Source: an uncultured Verrucomicrobiota bacterium | GTDB taxonomy: Bacteria; Verrucomicrobiota; Verrucomicrobiia; Opitutales; Seribacteraceae | DNA: 49,500 bases | Direction of reading: 5' to 3' | Assembly: GCA_902580225.1 (NCBI GenBank) | Contig: CACHJU010000015.1 | Location: 1 to 49,500 of the forward strand | Shown here: positions 7,307 to 16,317 of the stretch, piece after piece | Layout: every line of letters begins with the position of its first letter | How positions within the stretch are numbered: position 1 is the first letter of the stretch | The notes under the pieces: generated by a model | What the model saw: only the letters and a program-made list of their open reading frames with translations | What the model was told of the DNA's origin: nothing | Databases searched by the model: none | Made by a program: the position numbers and the translations under genes

Positions 7307-8755
7307 ATGATAACTGGTCAGTTTTTGGAATACTCAACCGGTAATTTCTTTGATGAAATGTTCGACATGGGTACGGAGCTATTGACAAGGCCTCACTATG
7401 AAAAAGTATTGAAGAGGCTTTCCGCACTTACCCCATCTGAGTTTGAGGAAAAAAGATCTCAAGCGGTGAGTTCTTTTTTGGAACACGGTGTTACATTCAC
7501 AGTTTATGGTGATGCGGAAGGGACGGAAAGAATTTTTCCTTTTGATTTAATTCCAAGAGTAATTCCTGATGAGGAGTGGACTATAATTGACAGGGGATTA
7601 AAACAAAGAATATTAGCACTAAATTTATTTCTCCACGATATTTATCATGAAGGAAGAATTCTTCAGGATGGTGTGATTCCAAGAGAAATTGTGGAAACTT
7701 GTCCTTATTTCCGAAAAGAAATTATTGGTTTTGATGTGCCCAAAGATATCTATGTTCATGTCTGTGGTAGCGATTTAATCCGCGATGATAAAGGTACCTA
7801 TATGGTGCTTGAAGATAATGGACGTTGTCCTTCTGGAGTCTCCTATCTTTTGGAAAACCGCGAAATTATGAAAAGAGCTTTCCCAAGAACTTATCAGGCA
7901 ATGGGAGTTCGTTCAGTTGAAATGTATCCAGAACTCCTATTAAAAACTTTGGAGCATTTATCACCTCGCCAATCACAAAAGCCGGTCTGTGTTCTTTTGT
8001 CCCCCGGAGTTTATAACAGTGCTTATTTTGAACACACATTCCTGGCCCGGCAAATGGGAATTGAAATTGTGGAGGGGCGCGACCTGATTGCGATTGATAG
8101 TTTTGTTTACATGAGAACGACTCAGGGTTTGGTTCAGGTAGATGTGATTTATCGTAGATTGGATGATGATTTTATTGATCCTCTATTTTTTCGAAAAGAT
8201 TCTGTATTAGGAGTGCCTGGATTAATGAATTCATACTTGAAAGGGAATGTCGCTCTGGCCAATGGAGTGGGTACTGGTTTGGCGGACGATAAGGTAACTT
8301 ATGCTTATGTACCCGAAATGATTAAGTTTTATCTGGGGCAGGACCCAATTCTTGAAAGCGTTCCCACTTATTTGTGCTGGCGTGAAAAAGACTGTAAATT
8401 TGTCTTGGAAAACTTAGCAGACTTGGTGGTAAAACCAGCAAATGAATCCGGTGGTTATGGAATGCTTATTGGAAGTGAATCCACGAAGGCGGAGAGGGAT
8501 GAATTCAAAAACAGAATCAAAGAAAATCCTAGGGAATACATTGCTCAACCAATAATCTCGCTTTCCAGGCATCCCACTTTTTGCAATGGCGGCGTGGTTG
8601 GTCGCCATATTGACCTTCGTCCATTTATCTTGTATGGAAGCGATATGGAGGTCGTACCCGGAGGGCTCACCCGAGTAGCCTTAAAAGAGGATTCACTGGT
8701 GGTCAATTCTTCCCAGGGCGGTGGAAGTAAGGACACTTGGGTCTTAAAAAAATGA
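7307..8755 (+). CDS. Circularly permuted ATP-grasp protein (type 2)
   Basis: A 482-residue cytoplasmic enzyme of the circularly permuted ATP-grasp family (older names DUF404/DUF407). Motifs include VLEDNGRCPSG, followed by a Gly-rich nucleotide-binding segment NESGGYGMLIG and an Arg-containing end with RHIDLRPF. The family forms amide or peptide-like bonds using ATP. It is nearly always followed by an alpha-E protein and a transglutaminase-like protease, exactly as here (gaps of 4 and 26 bp). Comparative genomics has predicted that the trio makes and trims a short peptide or modifies a protein; the product remains unknown. Confidence 0.9.
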   Translation: MITGQFLEYSTGNFFDEMFDMGTELLTRPHYEKVLKRLSALTPSEFEEKRSQAVSSFLEHGVTFTVYGDAEGTERIFPFDLIPRVIPDEEWTIIDRGLKQRILALNLFLHDIYHEGRILQDGVIPREIVETCPYFRKEIIGFDVPKDIYVHVCGSDLIRDDKGTYMVLEDNGRCPSGVSYLLENREIMKRAFPRTYQAMGVRSVEMYPELLLKTLEHLSPRQSQKPVCVLLSPGVYNSAYFEHTFLARQMGIEIVEGRDLIAIDSFVYMRTTQGLVQVDVIYRRLDDDFIDPLFFRKDSVLGVPGLMNSYLKGNVALANGVGTGLADDKVTYAYVPEMIKFYLGQDPILESVPTYLCWREKDCKFVLENLADLVVKPANESGGYGMLIGSESTKAERDEFKNRIKENPREYIAQPIISLSRHPTFCNGGVVGRHIDLRPFILYGSDMEVVPGGLTRVALKEDSLVVNSSQGGGSKDTWVLKK

Positions 8756-8759
8756 GACT

Positions 8760-9731
8760 ATGTTATCACGGGTAGCAGATAATTTTTATTGGATGAGTCG
8801 GTACATTGAACGTGCCGAGAGCATTACCCGCATGGTTGAGGTAAACCAAAGTTCCTCTTTGGATTGTTCGGAAGAAAAGCTTGAGGAGTTTTGGGATCCA
8901 GTCCTAAGAGCAATTTGTGCCTCTGAAACTTTCAAAGAGAGTGGAAAAAAGGATCTAGCTCAGTTTTTATTTTTTTCTTCAGACTACACATACTCAGTTA
9001 AAAACTGTTTAGCCTTTGCACGGGAAAACGCCCGAATGGTCAGGGATCAATTATCCATGGAAATGTGGTTGGAATTAAACAACATTTTTCTTTTTTTCCA
9101 ATCTGGAGATGCGGAAGAGACTTTTTTGCAGGATCCCCAAATCTTTTTTCAAAAAGTGATTCGTTTTTCACTTGTTTTTCAGGGTCTTGCTGGGGCTACT
9201 ATCCCCCATGATGAAGGTTGGCACTTCATGGCGCTGGGAACCTTTTTGGAGCGTGCGGATCAGACGAGCCGTATGCTTGACACTTTAAATTTCCAAACTC
9301 ATATACCAACCCGCTTGGATTTGTTAGCAGTATTAAGATCTTGCAGTGCCCGAACCGCATTTCGAAGGCAGTACCGTGGAGAACTGTCTATGCAAAATGT
9401 GGCCGACTTTTTATTATTTTCTCAAGACTTCCCCCGCTCGATCAGGTTTTCAATTCGTTGTATTGATGAAAATCTTCACGCAATCTCCGGAGTGCCTTCG
9501 GGGAACTTTTCCAATGAAGCTGAAAGGTTAATTGGAAGTTCGCTCGCCATGGTTAATTTTACCAATATTAATGCAGTCCTCTCAATTGGCTTGCATCAGA
9601 CTATTGATGAGTTGCAGAAGAAACTTATGAAAGTAGGCCAATGTGTTTTTGAAACCTATGTCTTGTTACCATTCGAAATTAAAAGTGTCGGTCAAACCGT
9701 GACTGCCCAGGCACAGGCTCAGCAACAATAA
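8760..9731 (+). CDS. Alpha-E domain protein (DUF403)
   Basis: A 323-residue, mostly alpha-helical protein beginning MLSRVADNFYWMSRYIERAE, the diagnostic start of the alpha-E family. A second typical motif appears as LGTFLERADQTSRMLD. It has no signal peptide and no known catalytic residues; it always accompanies the ATP-grasp partner and may be a scaffold or substrate-handling subunit. It starts 4 bp after the ATP-grasp stop. The C-terminus ends in a Gln/Ala-rich tail (QTVTAQAQAQQQ) that is probably disordered. Confidence 0.9.
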   Translation: MLSRVADNFYWMSRYIERAESITRMVEVNQSSSLDCSEEKLEEFWDPVLRAICASETFKESGKKDLAQFLFFSSDYTYSVKNCLAFARENARMVRDQLSMEMWLELNNIFLFFQSGDAEETFLQDPQIFFQKVIRFSLVFQGLAGATIPHDEGWHFMALGTFLERADQTSRMLDTLNFQTHIPTRLDLLAVLRSCSARTAFRRQYRGELSMQNVADFLLFSQDFPRSIRFSIRCIDENLHAISGVPSGNFSNEAERLIGSSLAMVNFTNINAVLSIGLHQTIDELQKKLMKVGQCVFETYVLLPFEIKSVGQTVTAQAQAQQQ

Positions 9732-9757
9732 TGTTTGCTTTCCCGAATTAGCCCATT

Positions 9758-10612
9758 ATGCGATTTTACATTTATCACCGCACAGTTTACTTATATCCCG
9801 ATCTCGTTAATAATAGCTTTAATGAATTACGGTTGCATCCTTTAACCAATGATTTTCAGCAATGCAAATCCTCATTAATCAGTGTGCTTCCATCCACGCG
9901 TTTACGAGAGTACCTGGATTTGAACGGAAACTTAGTTCAATATTTTGAGATTCCGACGAACCATAATAAGTTAACAATAGAAGCACGCTCAACAGTGACT
10001 ACGGTAAGTCGAGTCGATTTTGATCAATTTCCCTATGGAATTCAAATGGATACACTTAAAGACATCGAGCAGAGAGTGAATTGTAGAAATTATTTGCAAG
10101 ACTCGACTTATGTTGAATTGAGTCCGGAAGCTTGGAGGCAAGCAATCGATTTGCAGGGAAATTCAAACGATGTTTTTCAAACATCATATCAAATTATGGA
10201 ATTTATTTACTCAAATTACGAGTATTGCAAATCCACGACTTCAGTTGACACCTCTTCCACAACTGTCATTCGCGATAAAAAGGGAGTTTGCCAGGATTTT
10301 GCCCACGCCGCTTTAACATTCTGTCGGTGTCTTGGAATTCCCGCTCGTTATGTAAGCGGGTATTTTTATGACCATACAAAAGATCAAAGTATGCGGGGAT
10401 CGGAAGCATCCCATGCATGGATTGAGGTTTTGGTTAATGGACGAGGTTGGTTTGGGCTTGATCCTACAAATAACCGGGTGGTTGATGAAACCTATATTAT
10501 TCTCGGAACGGGGAAGGATTACAGAGATGTTGCACCCATAACCGGAACCTATTTTGGACGTCTGCCCACAAGTATGGAAGTGGATGTCTCTGTCATGAAG
10601 CAGGAAGACTAA
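9758..10612 (+). CDS. Transglutaminase-like cysteine protease
   Basis: A 284-residue protein with an N-terminal beta domain (about 1-110, bacterial transglutaminase-like N-terminal region) and a transglutaminase/papain-like core. The catalytic triad is visible: Cys178 in KKGVCQDFAH, His219 in ASHAWIEV and Asp235 in GLDPTNN. There is no export signal. It is the third member of the ATP-grasp/alpha-E trio and probably cleaves or transfers the amide product of the ATP-grasp enzyme. It converges with the oligopeptide ATPase gene, with only 11 bp between the stops and no clear terminator. Confidence 0.92.
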   Translation: MRFYIYHRTVYLYPDLVNNSFNELRLHPLTNDFQQCKSSLISVLPSTRLREYLDLNGNLVQYFEIPTNHNKLTIEARSTVTTVSRVDFDQFPYGIQMDTLKDIEQRVNCRNYLQDSTYVELSPEAWRQAIDLQGNSNDVFQTSYQIMEFIYSNYEYCKSTTSVDTSSTTVIRDKKGVCQDFAHAALTFCRCLGIPARYVSGYFYDHTKDQSMRGSEASHAWIEVLVNGRGWFGLDPTNNRVVDETYIILGTGKDYRDVAPITGTYFGRLPTSMEVDVSVMKQED

Positions 10613-10623
10613 AAGGTATTTTT

Positions 10624-12363
10624 TTACTCAGAAAGAGTCCCTTTTGGTACCGCATCTAATAATTCGCGGGTATAATCAGATTTTGGATTTTTGTAAATTT
10701 CCTCAGCATCACCACTTTCCATAATTTTCCCATTTTTCATGACAATCATATCATTAGACATAAATTTGACCACACTAAGATCGTGAGAAATAAAAAGGTA
10801 TGTCAGCTTCCTTTTTTGCTGTAATTCGCGAAGTAAGTTTAGGACCTGTGCTTGCACCGAAACATCCATGGCACTAACACATTCATCGCAGACAATGAAT
10901 TCCGGTTCAACTGCAAGTGCCCTAGCCACACTGATTCTCTGTCTTTGTCCGCCAGAAAATTCGTGTGGGTATCGAAGAAGAAACTCAGCTCCCAGACCGA
11001 CTTCTTCAAGTAAGGAAACAATTCGTTCACGTCGCTCAGATTGATTGGTACCAATCTTATGAACGAGCATCGGTTCTGTGAGCGCCTGTTCGATTGTTTG
11101 ACGAGGATTTAGAGAGGCGTAGGGATCCTGAAAGATAATCTGCATACGTTTTCGGAAGGGTAGCATTTCTGGCTGGCTCAATTTAGTAAGCTCATTTTCA
11201 TCGTAGAGAATGGAACCAGATTTATTTTCCTGTAGCCTGAGGATGGCCCGTCCGAGTGTTGTCTTGCCGCAACCGGATTCTCCAACGAGTCCAAGTGTAC
11301 GCCCTCTTGTAATTTGAAGATCAATACCGTCCACTGCCCTAATTGTTTTGTGTGGACTACCTAGAAAGCCACCACCTGAGTGAAAATGAACTTGAAGTGC
11401 ACTTACGTGTAGAAGGGAAGTGGGCGTGCTTTTATCCTCCCTTTCGTTTTTTACTTCACAGGTAAGTTTAGCCAGTTTTTCTTCTGCGTCCGGTTGATCA
11501 CTCAGAGTATAAGAACCGTCTTTTTCAATCTTAGTATGAAGAAAATCCTCCACTGTGGGCAGGATTTTAAATTGGGTCTCAAGCGTGGGCCTACACGCGA
11601 GTAATCCCTTTACATAGGGATGCGATGGGTTTTTAAAGAGATCTTGAGTATTTCCCTGTTCGACAATTTTCCCACGATACATCACCACCACACGGTTAGC
11701 GAGTTCGGCGACGACTCCAAGGTCATGGGTTACGAAGAGAACTCCGACTCCAAGATCATCTTTGAGATCCCGAAGAATTTTTAGGATTCGGGATTGTACT
11801 GTTACATCGAGTGCAGTAGTGGGTTCGTCAGCCATCAAAAGATCGGGCTTGGTCACCAAAGCCATCGCGATCATCACCCGCTGTCGCATTCCACCTGAAA
11901 ATTCGTGAGGATAAGAATGAGCTCTTGCTTGAGCGTCCCGTATCCCGACTTTTTTCATCATCTCAATTGCCCGAGCTTCCGCAATTTCCCGGGAGACATT
12001 TTCGTGAATAAGAATGGGTTCGATGATTTGGTCAAGAATTCTAAGGTATGGGTTGAGGCAAGTCATTGGATCCTGAAAGATCATCGATATCCGCTTTCCT
12101 CTGATTGCCCGGAGGAGTGGTTGTGATAAGCCGAGGAGTTCTTCGCCATCAAAGGTAACTGTTCCTCCCTCCACTTTAGCCGGAGGCTGAGGTAGGAGTC
12201 CGAGAATGGTATGGCAGGTTACGGATTTTCCGGAACCCGATTCCCCGACTAATCCGACGATTTCCCCTTTATCAATTGAAAAGCTGATATCGTCCACTGC
12301 CCGATTTGTACCCCCACGTGTATGGAAATATGTTTTGAGATTCTTTATTTTAAATAAACTCAT
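10624..12363 (-). CDS. Oligopeptide ABC transporter, fused double ATPase (OppD-OppF)
   Basis: A 579-residue fusion of two ABC ATPase domains that are separate proteins in most Opp/Dpp systems. Domain 1 has Walker A GESGSGKS (40-47), signature FSGGMRQR and Walker [11 protein letters not shown]. Domain 2 has Walker A GESGCGKT, signature FSGGQRQR and Walker [11 protein letters not shown], where the usual Pro after Glu is Cys but the catalytic Glu remains. The domains are joined by the OppD-type C-terminal extension and a charged linker. Its ATG overlaps the permease stop by 1 nt, so it is translationally coupled and drives the importer encoded upstream. Confidence 0.93.
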   Translation of the reverse strand: MSLFKIKNLKTYFHTRGGTNRAVDDISFSIDKGEIVGLVGESGSGKSVTCHTILGLLPQPPAKVEGGTVTFDGEELLGLSQPLLRAIRGKRISMIFQDPMTCLNPYLRILDQIIEPILIHENVSREIAEARAIEMMKKVGIRDAQARAHSYPHEFSGGMRQRVMIAMALVTKPDLLMADEPTTALDVTVQSRILKILRDLKDDLGVGVLFVTHDLGVVAELANRVVVMYRGKIVEQGNTQDLFKNPSHPYVKGLLACRPTLETQFKILPTVEDFLHTKIEKDGSYTLSDQPDAEEKLAKLTCEVKNEREDKSTPTSLLHVSALQVHFHSGGGFLGSPHKTIRAVDGIDLQITRGRTLGLVGESGCGKTTLGRAILRLQENKSGSILYDENELTKLSQPEMLPFRKRMQIIFQDPYASLNPRQTIEQALTEPMLVHKIGTNQSERRERIVSLLEEVGLGAEFLLRYPHEFSGGQRQRISVARALAVEPEFIVCDECVSAMDVSVQAQVLNLLRELQQKRKLTYLFISHDLSVVKFMSNDMIVMKNGKIMESGDAEEIYKNPKSDYTRELLDAVPKGTLSE

Positions 12364-13307
12364 CAGTCTTTAGCAGCTTTTACATCAAGTGCATCCCGAA
12401 GTCCGTCACCGAGGAAATTGAGAGAGAAGAGGGTGAGGGAAAAGAAAAGGCCAGGTAATAGAAGGAGTTGGACTTCTGTCTCCAAAAAGTTGGCCCCTTC
12501 TTTGATTAGAACGCCCCACGAGCTATTTGGGGATTCCACCCCAAGACCGAGGAAAGAAAGAATGGCTTCATACATAATAAACCCGGGGACTGTAAGGGTG
12601 GAATATACAACTGTGGGGCCAAGAATATTTGGGATAATATGCCGAAAAAGGATTCGCCCTTTACTATACCCTAGGGCGACCGCTGCCTCCACGAATTCGC
12701 GTTCTTTTATACTCATTACCTGGGCACGGACAATCCGGGACAGGGTAAGCCAACCCAGAAGACCAAGCGCAAAAAAGAGGGGGACGACATTGGTCAGCCG
12801 ACCCGTGAATTCTTTATCCCAGTTAAAGTTTTCCACAATCCAACGGGTGGCATCCCCTGACCAGTCACTAAGGGTTGCCTGCAGAACGATAACCAGAACT
12901 AAGAAGGGAATGGCGAGTAATGTGTCAACAATACGCATCATAATTGCATCGGTTCGACCACCAGCAAAACCGGAAATCGCTCCGTATACAATTCCTATCG
13001 CTACCGAAACTGAGGTGGCGATTAAGCCAACAAGAATTGACACTTGTCCCCCATATAGAATCCGTGCGAAGAGGTCACGCCCAAGGGCATCGGTTCCAAA
13101 CCAATGCTCGATCGAGGAGGGAGCAAATTTATTAGTTAAGTTAACCTGGTTTGGATCGGTGCAAAACCAGGCACAAATAAAACAAAGCGAAAACATAGCT
13201 ACAATCACCCAGAGACCTCCCATCGCGAATTTATTTTTCGCCATTCGGGACCTCGCGTCTTTCCAAAGAGAGGAGCCTTGCGAAACTGTGGATGGTTGTT
13301 CAGTCAT
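12363..13307 (-). CDS. Oligopeptide ABC transporter permease (OppC-like)
   Basis: A 314-residue inner-membrane permease with about six transmembrane segments. The cytoplasmic coupling loop EAAVALGYSKGRILFRH carries the EAA motif that contacts the ATPase, and the N-terminal region ends in the OppC-type FGTDALGRDLFARI. An ATG at 13307 is chosen over a TTG four codons earlier; it lies 4 nt after the stop of the partner permease. The long open frame on the opposite strand (12418-13353) is a shadow. Confidence 0.92.
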   Translation of the reverse strand: MTEQPSTVSQGSSLWKDARSRMAKNKFAMGGLWVIVAMFSLCFICAWFCTDPNQVNLTNKFAPSSIEHWFGTDALGRDLFARILYGGQVSILVGLIATSVSVAIGIVYGAISGFAGGRTDAIMMRIVDTLLAIPFLVLVIVLQATLSDWSGDATRWIVENFNWDKEFTGRLTNVVPLFFALGLLGWLTLSRIVRAQVMSIKEREFVEAAVALGYSKGRILFRHIIPNILGPTVVYSTLTVPGFIMYEAILSFLGLGVESPNSSWGVLIKEGANFLETEVQLLLLPGLFFSLTLFSLNFLGDGLRDALDVKAAKD

Positions 13308-13311
13308 CTTT

Positions 13312-14241
13312 CTAATCAATTCCTTCAGTATGCCTCACCCGAGGGTCCAATAATCCAGTGAGTAGATCAGCCAGTAGGTTCATAACCACAATCAGGAAGC
13401 CGAAAAATAACGACAGACCAAGGAGTAGAAATTCATCTCTGGTGGTCGCTGCATTGACGAAATGCTGACCCATGCCAGGGACCTGAAAGATTGTCTCCAC
13501 AATAAATGATCCGCTTATCAAGGCAGCGAAAGCAGGTCCGAGATAAGCAATTGCTGGGAGCAGTCCACCTCGTAGGGTATGTCTAAGAATAACTTGAATA
13601 GGGGACACTCCTTTGGCACGAGCCGTTCGAACAAAGTCCTGGGATAGAATTTCAAGAATTCCCCCTCGGGTAAGTCGGGCCAGATAAGCGGCAGAGACCA
13701 AACCCAATGTAATGGAGGGAAGAAGGATATCCTCGAGGTTTCCCCAACCGGCCACTTTGAGTCCTGGTATATGAGCCGCGACATAAATCTGGAGCAGCGG
13801 ACCAATAGTAAAGGAAGGAATGCATATTCCCACCATGGCCACGGTCATACAGGCCCAGTCTATCCAACTGTTTTTCCGGACGGCCGAAAGAATTCCAATG
13901 GGCACTCCTATTCCGATAGCAAATCCCAATGCACAAAGTCCCAAAATAAGGGAATTTGGAAAAGACTGCGTAATGATATCGATCACTGGTCTACCTTTAC
14001 TGGTTGAAATGCCAAATGAACCCTTGGTTATAATATTTTTTGGATAAGCAAGGTACTGTTCCCATATAGGTTTATCCAAGCCATATAGTTTGCGAATATT
14101 TGCTTTGGTCTCTGCTGAGATATTCTTCTCGGAAGTGAAGGGTTCACCGGGCATGGCCTTGGATAGAAAAAAGGTGATGGTATAAAGGGCAAATAAAACA
14201 AGCACTCCTTGCAGTAAACGCTCGATAAGGAAGCGAGGCAC
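13312..14241 (-). CDS. Oligopeptide ABC transporter permease (OppB-like)
   Basis: A 309-residue permease with the OppB/DppB N-terminal pattern (first membrane helix, then KLYGLDKPIWEQYLAYPKN) and a C-terminal coupling loop RTARAKGVSPIQVILRH. It starts at a GTG 1 nt after the binding-protein stop. A good ribosome-binding site, GGGAGGACC, lies inside the end of the upstream gene, so its translation is tied to that gene. Together with the OppC-like partner it forms the membrane channel of the minus-strand importer. Confidence 0.92.
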   Translation of the reverse strand: MPRFLIERLLQGVLVLFALYTITFFLSKAMPGEPFTSEKNISAETKANIRKLYGLDKPIWEQYLAYPKNIITKGSFGISTSKGRPVIDIITQSFPNSLILGLCALGFAIGIGVPIGILSAVRKNSWIDWACMTVAMVGICIPSFTIGPLLQIYVAAHIPGLKVAGWGNLEDILLPSITLGLVSAAYLARLTRGGILEILSQDFVRTARAKGVSPIQVILRHTLRGGLLPAIAYLGPAFAALISGSFIVETIFQVPGMGQHFVNAATTRDEFLLLGLSLFFGFLIVVMNLLADLLTGLLDPRVRHTEGID

Positions 14242-14242
14242 T

Positions 14243-16141
14243 TTATAGGTCCTCCCTGTTTTTTAGGCTCGGTTCCAAGCGTAGAAACTTATACGGATGG
14301 TTATCGAGTAGTAATGGATTCCAACCCTTTACATCGGGGTGGAGGAGATAATTACGGGTGTACCAGTAAACAGGAAGAATAGGTCGTTCTTGGAGGAAGA
14401 GGGATTCCGCCTGAGCGAGCAATTCATAACGCTTTATAGGCTCTCCAGTTTGAGCAGCCATTCCGAGAATTTCCTCAAATTCTTCGTTGTGCCACCCGGT
14501 GCGGTTGTTGCCTACCCCTTTCATCCACATATCAAGAAAAGTCAGGGGATCCATATAATCTCCTATCCAACCTCCCGCCGCCATGTCATAGTCCTTGTCA
14601 AACATCGCAGTGATATAGGACGTCCATTCCATTTGTTTGATCTTAATCGTGGCCCCGAGGTGTTTTTTCCACATCGCCTGTAGTGCTTCTGCAGTGACCT
14701 TGGAGGATTCTTTATCTGTGGTTAAAAATTCAATATCAGGGAGCCCCTCACCTCCAGGGTATCCGGCATCGGCAAGCAATTTACGGGCAAGTTCAGGATT
14801 GAAGGTTACGACATCGGATGCGGGGTAATTACCAAAAGGAGGAACCAGTCCACTGGCAGGTTTCTGTCCACCCTTGAGGACATTATCGATTAAGGATTTT
14901 TGATTTAGAGCGTAGGAAAAGGCGAGGCGTACACGAGGATCGGTAAAAGGTTCATTGGACACATTAGTACGGATAAAATAAGTACCCAGGTAGAGCTCGC
15001 TCCTTACATGTTCCGGATATTTTTCCCGGGAATATTCAATAAGTTCGGAGGCAATGCTGTAGGTCACATGCATTTGTCCGTCAAAATACATCCGGTCCTC
15101 GGTGTAAAGGTTACCAATAGGTAAAAAGCGAATACCATTTATTCCCACATTTTCTTTATCCCAGTAATTAGGATTGCGACTCACTTCAATGTGATCGTTG
15201 AAGCGCCATGTTTTTAACACAAAGGCACCATTGCCAACTAGGTTTTCAGGCTTGGTCCATTTTGTAAACCGTTCGCCGATATTTCCATGTTTCAGAACCA
15301 CGTGTTTAGGAACCGGGTACCAAGTGTAATGTTTGGTGATTTCAGGTAAGAAAGGAATCGGTGAATTGAGCTTCACTTTTAGGGTATGTTTGTCAGGTGC
15401 ACTGGCACCAAATTCGATCAGTTCCCAAAGGTCTTTTAATTCATTTCCTTTCAGGCTTTTCCGATCTTTCTTTTCAAAATTTAGGTTTTTTAAAATAAGA
15501 GTGCGTCGAATTTTCTTTGAAAGAGCGGATGGCCATCTGAACAGGGAAGGATTTTTTAGAAGTTTTTCCAGGTCACTCTGATTTAATTTGTCTAACCCAA
15601 TGAAATTAAAAGAACCCTCTTCTGCTTTTTCATTAGGGCCAAAGTCAACTTCCTTTAGGGAATCCCACCAATCTTCAGTAAAATTCGAGTCTTTGCGAAA
15701 AAGCAGGTAGGAACGTTGAGACTTATGGTAGAATTCTGCGTCCTTGATGTAATAAAGCATAAAAGAGTAATCGGAGGCGAGGGCAGGAGTGAGTAACCGG
15801 CGAAAGGAGAAAAGGAAATCATCTGCTGTTAGTTCCTCTCCATCCGACCACTGGGCATCTTTACGAAGTTCAAAGACCCATTCATCTGGTCGCTTTGGAT
15901 TCACGGGGTACCATTTGTCCGCAACCCCGGGCATGGCAATTCCGTCCTTAGATGGATGAGCTTCGACCAACCCCTCGAAAAGGGAACGAATGACATTACT
16001 TTCAAGTACGCCACTGACAATATGGGGATCTAGTCCCTTCGGTTCACCGCTGTTTCCTATAATGAGTATTCCTTCACGGGAAGCATCATCCACACTAGTT
16101 GTTTCTCCGCATGAAAACATCAGCAGTGAAAAGAAAACCAT
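14243..16141 (-). CDS. Oligopeptide ABC transporter substrate-binding lipoprotein (OppA-like)
   Basis: A 632-residue family-5 solute-binding protein. A very short hydrophobic leader (MVFFSLLMFSC) gives a lipid-anchored Cys at residue 11; no upstream ATG, GTG or TTG adds a positively charged start. The core has the family motifs EPKGLDPH, FRLRK-like (FELRKDAQWSDGEELTADDF) and a C-terminal region with GGWIGDYMDP. Compared with OppA (about 540 residues) there is an extra charged segment at roughly residues 141-242. It is the first gene of the minus-strand importer and should capture peptides in the periplasm. Confidence 0.92.
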   Translation of the reverse strand: MVFFSLLMFSCGETTSVDDASREGILIIGNSGEPKGLDPHIVSGVLESNVIRSLFEGLVEAHPSKDGIAMPGVADKWYPVNPKRPDEWVFELRKDAQWSDGEELTADDFLFSFRRLLTPALASDYSFMLYYIKDAEFYHKSQRSYLLFRKDSNFTEDWWDSLKEVDFGPNEKAEEGSFNFIGLDKLNQSDLEKLLKNPSLFRWPSALSKKIRRTLILKNLNFEKKDRKSLKGNELKDLWELIEFGASAPDKHTLKVKLNSPIPFLPEITKHYTWYPVPKHVVLKHGNIGERFTKWTKPENLVGNGAFVLKTWRFNDHIEVSRNPNYWDKENVGINGIRFLPIGNLYTEDRMYFDGQMHVTYSIASELIEYSREKYPEHVRSELYLGTYFIRTNVSNEPFTDPRVRLAFSYALNQKSLIDNVLKGGQKPASGLVPPFGNYPASDVVTFNPELARKLLADAGYPGGEGLPDIEFLTTDKESSKVTAEALQAMWKKHLGATIKIKQMEWTSYITAMFDKDYDMAAGGWIGDYMDPLTFLDMWMKGVGNNRTGWHNEEFEEILGMAAQTGEPIKRYELLAQAESLFLQERPILPVYWYTRNYLLHPDVKGWNPLLLDNHPYKFLRLEPSLKNREDL

Positions 16142-16198
16142 CACGAAATAATTTCCAATGCCAGATAAAAGAGATGAGCTATAATTTGCTTTTTTGAT

Positions 16199-16222
16199 CC
16201 CTTAAAAAAGGGACGAGCCCTT
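16199..16222. promoter_or_regulatory. Overlapping alternative hairpins between the two peptide importers
   Basis: On the plus strand the order is CCCTT, AAAA, AAGGG, ACGAG, CCCTT. The central AAGGG (16208-16212) can pair with either CCCTT (16199-16203 or 16218-16222), giving two mutually exclusive 5-bp stems. Read on the minus strand, the right-hand stem is followed by TTTT, like a weak terminator before the oppA-like start. It lies in the 176-bp gap that must hold both divergent promoters. The symmetry could also be an operator. Function is not established. Confidence 0.35.
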
Positions 16223-16317
16223 AAAATTTGGCAAGCAAAAGAATTCGCTAAATTGAAAAGAGCCAAGATTTGACTTTGCCCCGTCTATAAGAAATCGCTA
16301 GGTAAGAAATCCGTTAC

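Noticed and set aside
10596-10640. A terminator between the convergent transglutaminase and peptide-ATPase genes
   Set aside because: There is a T run but no stem of useful length in the 11-bp gap or its edges.
12418-13353. A 311-codon open frame on the plus strand opposite the OppC-like permease gene
   Set aside because: The permease on the other strand is a clear family member with membrane helices and a coupling loop. The plus-strand product is Arg/Pro/Ser-rich without any domain, as expected of an antisense shadow.
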